24,602 nucleotides of DNA from assembly GCA_039111635.1 (NCBI GenBank), contig JBCAQO010000118.1, positions 1 through 24,602 of the forward strand, read 5' to 3'. Both the position numbers and the translations under genes were made by a program. Under the pieces are notes generated by a model. The model was not told the origin of the DNA, ran no database searches, and saw nothing but the letters and a program-made list of their open reading frames with translations. How positions within the stretch are numbered: position 1 is the stretch's first letter; each line of letters begins with the position of its first letter. This document shows, piece by piece, positions 19,715 to 24,602 of the stretch. The stretch comes from Heterobasidion occidentale (taxonomy: Eukaryota; Basidiomycota; Agaricomycetes; Russulales; Bondarzewiaceae).

Positions 19715-20254
19715 CTTTGTCTGATGATTTCAGGTACTTTTGACTCCAGATATGAAGCCGTCTGGCCTGTATACCGCGAGTGCAAAGAGGCTCGAGGTTG
19801 AAGGCAAAGTAGAAGGACCGATGTGACGGCTCAGACAAATCAGCTCTCCACAGTCAATCCAATCCAGCCAAATCACAACTGTCGAGGCAAGCCCGAAAAA
19901 CCTGACGAATTCTCACAGACAATGATGTTTGGATGCAAAGAATAAGTTATTGGTATCGTACGTGATTATCTGCAGTATGCAATGTCCTTGGTTATCAAAG
20001 CGAGTGGTAGATGCGTCATGAGAAATCCAAGTCCTTCCCCATGCAATAGATGCGAGCGTTCAAGCAAAACATATTCAGCAATGCGACAGCAATCGCGCCC
20101 TCATCAGAAAAGAAGAGTAACAGATGATCCATTGACGGCAGTGCGATGTAGGAGGGATCGTTGGCTAGGATATTGTACTTCGTCATGAAACCCACGCCGT
20201 GAAGCGGTCGTAATCCAATCCCTATGAACATGCCCAGATGCTCCAACGTCACGA
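19715..20254. other. Spacer between prefoldin promoter and glyoxal oxidase 3' end
   Basis: The 540 bp separate two minus-strand genes, holding the prefoldin promoter at the left and the oxidase 3' UTR at the right. An 89-codon minus-strand frame at 20016-20285 overlaps the last oxidase exon; it is AT-rich and has no family resemblance. No TATA box stands out. Confidence 0.45.
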
Positions 20255-22526
20255 TCAGAAGCCTATCGAGCACGACATCAGACAATTACATATGGCAGTT
20301 TGCAAAAGTTCTTACCGATCATGCCAACAGCAGCAACGATCGCCATGAGCGCGCCAAGGATGGCGCTGCCGTGGATAGAGGCGGCACCGCTGTCCTGGCT
20401 TGTGGAGGTGGTCTTCTGGCTGCCCGAGCCCTTCGCCTTGTCCGACTTGATGCTCGCAGGGAGCACGCTGGCCGCCGACGTGGGCTGAGTTCCGATCTGA
20501 CCGTTACCAACGATGACCTGGGTACCATTGCTGGGGATGCCGTTGATAGTGACGAACATGAGGATGGGGCCGGGGGTGATCAAGTTGGGGTTCGGGGGGA
20601 CCTGAGCGACGTGGAGGGTGATCGAGCCATCGTCCTGAACGGTATAGGTGTTGTTCAGCTGCAGAGAGCGCTGGCCCATGTTGAGGGCGTGGGTGGTGAA
20701 ACCGCCACGGATGAGCCAAACGGAGGTGTTCGCGGCAGCGTCGTTACCAGAGCCCGAGTAAGACGATGCGGGGATGGTGATGTCGAAGGGGTCACCGCCG
20801 TAAGACAGGGTCTTGGGCATACCGGTGGGCTTAGGGCGGGTGGGGGCATCGAAGTAAGACGGGTAGAAGATCTCGGCCTTGTAGGTGGTGGGGAAGACAG
20901 TGGTAGTGTTGACATCGACATTGGGGTTGGACCCAGCAACGAAGACAGAGCCATCTGCGAGGAGAATAGCGGAGGAATGGTAAAGACGGGGGATCTTGGA
21001 CGACCCGAAGCCGGCGTTGGACCAACGGCTGCCCTTGGGTGCGTTGGGGTTGTACACCGCAGGGCGGAAAGCAGGGCCGGATGCAAGGGACATTCCCCAA
21101 GGCATTTCACTGTAAGTGGCGGTCTGGCCAGTAGCAGTGGAGTATCCAGCGGTGCCGTTGTTGCCTCCGTTGAGAACGAGCATCGTGCCGTCGGGGAGCG
21201 CAACGAACTGACCCATGGTGCGAGTCTCCAACATGTCATCATCCTGCTCGTAGGCGGGTGCAGAGCCGTCCAAAGGCTCGGCAGTGAGACGCTGGCAATC
21301 GGCAGATGCGGGGTAGTCAAAGGTGTTGATCATCGGCCAGCTGTAGTTGCCCCAAGCAGAATCCGGCATATCAGTACCACCGCAGAATAGAACAGTCGGG
21401 TTGTAGTTGTTCTTAGGCGTGAGCGGCAGCATTGCGTTGGGACCAGACGCTGGGTAAACACGGATAACCTTGCCAGGCATGTCGGGAAGGGGCGTCTCGA
21501 CATTGTTCTCGTAGTCCCACAGAACTAAGGTTCAGAATATTAGAGGGACGTACAAAGTGGGAGAAGAAAAAACCTTTCTACGTACTGGTCGAGTAGTTGG
21601 CCTGGACAAGCATCTTGCCGGAGGGCATCAAGTAAGTCAAAGCGTAGGCATTGAGACCGCTAGTCTTGACCATGAAGTCCATGACCTTCGCCTCGCCCCT
21701 CGACGGGTAGAACTCGAAAGTAGGCTCCGCACCGTCACCGGCAGGATTCACATTGGGGGTGTTACGGTTAATGTAGCCACCGGCAACAAACCCACCGATC
21801 AGCACGACACTGCCGTCAGGCAGAGACTCAGCACCGGGATACCAACGCTGCTTCTGCATCTTGGGGCCGTCGTTGCCATCGTACCACAGGCATTCGGGAG
21901 AGGTAATGTCGCCGTCGCATGGAGTAATGATACGAATCGACGTCCGTCCGTCGTAGTCCTTATAAGTCTCGTCAAACGAGGCGGCGTACCCTCCATCGTA
22001 CTTGACCGAGCCAATTTCGCCACCTGTTAAAAGCTTGAGCTCAATGCAACCTCAGAAAGATATTGGAACAAAGTTCACCAGGCGATGTAGCGCCGTTACC
22101 TCCAAACGTAGCAAACGAGCCGTTTGGCAAGTGCATGCCAGCAGCGCAGAATGGATTAGTCTGAACATCCATGGGGGTGGCTTTACGTGTCTCGACGTCC
22201 CTGCACGAGAACGTGAATAACTCCGTTCCAAGCGCTGTCAGGTGCGGAACACAACGTACCAAACCGCGGCCCAAGCAGGGTGTCCGTTGACCTGGGTAGG
22301 GTTACCCTCAGCCTTGTCAAGAATGTACACTTTGCCCTCGTTCCCGAGGAACACCTACGACGCGTCAGGACTCACAGTTCATTGAAGTCCATGAACACTA
22401 CGACAAACTCACCATCATAGCACTAACGAGTGTGTCGCCAACTTCCTCGAAAGTGCCGCCCTTCGTCGCAGCGAGCGCGGAAGGGGCGCTCGCCAGTGCG
22501 AACGCGAGAAGCGATGAGAAGATCAT
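20255..22526 (-). CDS. Glyoxal oxidase (AA5_1 copper radical oxidase) with C-terminal anchor signal
   Basis: Six exons read downward: 22526-22413, 22354-22260, 22200-22079, 22023-21586, 21524-20316 and 20262-20255, 661 aa. The enzyme oxidises small aldehydes and alpha-hydroxycarbonyls, reducing O2 to H2O2; in wood-decay fungi it is thought to feed peroxidases. A 19-residue signal peptide precedes ATKGGTFEEVGDTLVSAMM. The copper-radical residues are all present by motif: Cys88 (NPFCAAGMH) and Tyr172 (QRWYPGAESL) for the Cys-Tyr cofactor, Tyr438-His439 (PRLYHSS) and His535 (TTHALNMGQR). Kelch-like repeats and the C-terminal domain are complete; no WSC domain is seen. The tail is Ser/Thr/Gly-rich and then hydrophobic (GSAILGALMAIVAAVGMIGF), as in GPI-anchored proteins. 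The end depends on a 53-nt intron (20263-20315, GTAAGA donor, CTGAT, TAG); unspliced, the frame would add KNFCKLPYVIV and stop at 20278. Confidence 0.93.
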
Positions 22527-22572
22527 TGTAAAGAGTGGAAGGATTGCAGTATGCAAAAGTGGTCGAGGACCG

Positions 22573-22579
22573 ATTATAT
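22573..22579 (-). promoter_or_regulatory. TATA-like motif of glyoxal oxidase
   Basis: ATATAAT on the minus strand, 47-53 bp upstream of the start. A second candidate, the self-complementary TTTTATAAAA at 22695-22704, lies about 170 bp upstream. Which one is used cannot be decided from sequence. Confidence 0.35.
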
Positions 22580-22602
22580 GGGAGATGAGGGTCTTAAGGC
22601 GT

Positions 22603-22609
22603 TGACGTC
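22603..22609 (+). promoter_or_regulatory. TGACGTC (CRE-like) site upstream of glyoxal oxidase
   Basis: The same seven-base core seen twice before each Hsp12-like gene, here 77-83 bp before the oxidase start codon. It is a single copy and could be chance. Confidence 0.3.
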
Positions 22610-23759
22610 GCCCGAAGCGGTCTTGAGACGATTAGAAATGAGTGTGAGGTTGAAGGAGGGGCGTGATGACGGTCCTGAACGGACAGCGCTGTCCTTTTAT
22701 AAAATGACATGTGTGCCGGACAGAGGAACCCTAGCGATGCGAGCCGAGTCTAGGTAGAGAACCGTTTGGGACTCCTGGAGAAGCCAAACTATTCCGAAAG
22801 AAGTCCGAAAACCTGACCAATTTGAAAATTCAGTGCCAAAGTTTGGATATATGGGGAATCATCACGGGCTAGCCGTAGTCGAGCCTCGCCAAGACATTCC
22901 AGACTAGCAGGCTGTGCTGAATTCTTCCAAGTTAGTGGGTAAAAAATCGTGGTCCACTCCGCTACACTTGCTACATCGTGGAAGCCGTCCGGGATAGTGT
23001 TCCCAAGGACCATGAGGAAACACTACAATTGAGGATACAGCTTGAGTACATGGGGATATCTATCAAAATCTTGCGACGCCTCGTTGTCAAGCGGTCATGC
23101 AAAGCCGTAATGAGAGGGAGCCGCGAAGAGTTCGAAGAGGCGCACCTCCGGGCGGGTGTTCCAGAGGCCGTTTGGCTGTACTGTAAACACGGCGAGCCGT
23201 CTTGTGAAGTTGCACTACAAATCTAGTACTACAAACCGCTTGCCTCTCCTCATGAACCACCTACCTAAGAATGGACTATACTCAACTTAGCCTTCAGCTG
23301 CAGTGGATCGGGACAATTCCAGACGGTCGTCGATCCGCGAGATGGGTATCGCGAGCACCCAGACCGACCGAGACATGGTGGCGTCCATCATTTTCTTAAT
23401 ATAGAGTAGGTCCGTGTGGATGGAAACGACAGTCATTCAACGACAGAAAACAAGCGACGTAGCGTAAGAGTAAACTAGAGACGTGTGCCGAGTGAACACG
23501 GTGAAGGTGACTGCCCTGTGATTTTGAACGATGCGGGCACAGTTATGAATGCAGGTTCGGAAGCTCTCGATGTGCACTGTAATCTGAGTACTAACCAATG
23601 CAGCGAACCAGCCCCTGCAAGGATATGGCGATACTCACTGGGGAGCGACCATGTTTGGTCCTTCAGCTCAAGCTCTCGAGAGCCTAAGTGCCAAGTATCA
23701 TTCCACGCTACTTACGGCCTATTTGCGTCTGCACAGCAAAGAGTAGTAAGAAATGAGGA

Positions 23760-23787
23760 TCGCAGGCCTCATGCATGAGGCCTGCGA
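23760..23787. repeat. 28-bp perfect palindrome
   Basis: The half-site TCGCAGGCCTCATG is followed immediately by its exact reverse complement with no spacer. Three further bases (GGA/TCC) can pair on each side after a mismatch. No gene is recognised within several hundred bases. Confidence 0.9.
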
Positions 23788-24277
23788 ATCCGATATTGGC
23801 CCCTCACATTGGAGTGTCGTGATCGGCGTTTGAGCGCTGAAAGTTTCTTCTTCAGTCCTCCCAAAAGTGCATGCCCTAGCATTGATAGTCTTCTGTCTAG
23901 CAACGGCTGCTGGCTTGCAGCTGCGTTTGAATCATCTACGCAGATCATACCCAGACTTGCTCAATCCCGTATATGGCCCTCAAGTGTAACAAGCCGAGGA
24001 GGAGTGGAGCAAGAGGCGACTGGAATCGTGATCGAACGGAAGAGCAGTGCGAAAATTGCTAGCCGACTACAAGGAGCTACAAGGATAATGGTGCGAAGCT
24101 CCCGGCGCCAAGGTAACTCCATTTTGATTTCGCGTAAGAATTTCTGACTGCGGGAGAATAGACTTCATATAAAGTCTAATGCAGATGCTCAACGAGATGC
24201 CGGCATCACGAGCCAAAAAAAAAGTCTACACTGATTACAAAGATAATGAACAAGTAGAATGATCGCATAGCTATGTA

Positions 24278-24602
24278 TCAGTACATCTCATCCCAAAGCC
24301 AAAGGATACTCAGGAGCTGAAACTCGTCTTTAATCGCTTGAAACCCTTGTGCAGCGATCTGAGAGTCCCGGACCTCATCAGAATCGGCATCCCTGTCGTC
24401 TGCGAGGATTCGGCCGATTCCTGCTGCGATTCTGGTTGTGGCTCGTCTGTGTGCACCCGGGCCAGACGTAGATGTAGTGAGAATAGTCACCATCAACTTC
24501 TCCGTGACCTGACGGAAGACCTGATGTATCAAGTCGGAGACCACACGCGGCATGTTGTGTAGACTTCCGCAAACAGGACGAAGCTTGGTGAGATTCCAAT
24601 TA
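24278..24602 (-). CDS. Partial open frame of unknown function, running off the right edge
   Basis: The frame is open from the window edge to a TGA at 24278, giving at least 108 residues. It begins NLTKLRPVCGSLHNM, continues PRVVSDLIHQVFRQVTEKLM and ends LLSILWLWDEMY. Composition (balanced charged and hydrophobic residues, few Ser/Arg runs) looks more like protein than the neighbouring frames, but I do not recognise a family. An ATG at 24553 is available as an internal start; equally it may be the last exon of a larger gene. It could still be a chance frame. Confidence 0.35.
   Translation of the reverse strand, partial: NWNLTKLRPVCGSLHNMPRVVSDLIHQVFRQVTEKLMVTILTTSTSGPGAHRRATTRIAAGIGRILADDRDADSDEVRDSQIAAQGFQAIKDEFQLLSILWLWDEMY

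Larger units (their letters stand above)
22527..24277. other. Glyoxal oxidase upstream region and gene-poor stretch
   Basis: About 1.75 kb without a recognised gene. The left 200 bp carry candidate promoter motifs of the oxidase. Frames of 74-112 codons occur on both strands (for example 22978-23226 and 23809-24147, +), but none resembles a known family. A perfect palindrome lies at 23760-23787. No RNA gene was recognised. Confidence 0.45.

Noticed and set aside
20016..20285. 89-codon minus-strand frame after the glyoxal oxidase
   Set aside because: It overlaps the terminal intron and 3' UTR of the oxidase, is AT-rich and shows no family features.
19890..22850. Similar stretches near 19893-19935 and 22804-22850 (CCGAAAA..CCTGAC.AATT ... 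GTTTGGAT)
   Set aside because: Identity is moderate and gapped over about 45 bp. By eye it cannot be separated from chance; a dot plot or local alignment would be needed.
1..24602. CRISPR arrays, bacterial operons, prophage or insertion sequences
   Set aside because: Spliceosomal introns throughout and eukaryotic gene families show nuclear fungal DNA. No regularly spaced repeats or transposase motifs were seen.

Overview
The window reads as nuclear DNA of a filamentous basidiomycete, most likely an Agaricomycete and possibly a wood or litter decayer. Nearly every gene is cut by short introns of about 40-120 nt with GTRNGY donors and CAG/TAG acceptors. The families present include a copper-radical glyoxal oxidase, a multi-pass membrane protein of a type common in mushrooms, Hsp9/Hsp12 proteins and Vps3844. 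No database was searched. All names come from motif recognition and all exon limits from splice-site reading plus frame continuity.

Layout, left to right. A queuosine-salvage protein lies at 345-2165 (+). A GC-rich convergent spacer follows at 2166-3504. NAD kinase is at 3505-6884 (-) and has a long low-complexity C-terminal tail holding a 9-bp minisatellite. Two tandem Hsp9/Hsp12-like genes lie at 7964-8418 and 9097-9589 (+), with identical exon architecture and paired TGACGTC sites upstream. A seven-helix membrane protein is at 10759-12246 (+). An RNF216/TRIAD3-like RBR E3 ubiquitin ligase is at 12853-15840 (+). Mitochondrial ribosomal protein uS9m (16065-17262, -) is divergent from a Vps3844-family ER/vacuolar membrane protein (17602-18797, +), and the two share a 339-bp promoter with a CACGTG E-box. 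Prefoldin subunit 4 is at 19029-19714 (-). A glyoxal oxidase with a GPI-anchor-like tail is at 20255-22526 (-). A 1.75-kb stretch without a recognised gene carries a 28-bp perfect palindrome. A partial reading frame runs off the right edge on the minus strand.

The genes do not form a pathway cluster. Most are housekeeping: cofactor supply (NAD kinase, queuosine salvage), protein quality control (Hsp12-like pair, prefoldin, RBR ligase), mitochondrial translation and trafficking. One secreted oxidase could supply hydrogen peroxide to extracellular peroxidases.

I did not find a convincing undescribed system. The points most worth checking are single-base frame breaks in two otherwise well-conserved genes (NAD kinase, RBR ligase), candidate SUMO-interacting motifs in the RBR ligase, the coding minisatellite in NAD kinase, the co-duplicated stress promoter of the Hsp12 pair, the 28-bp palindrome, and several micro-exons.
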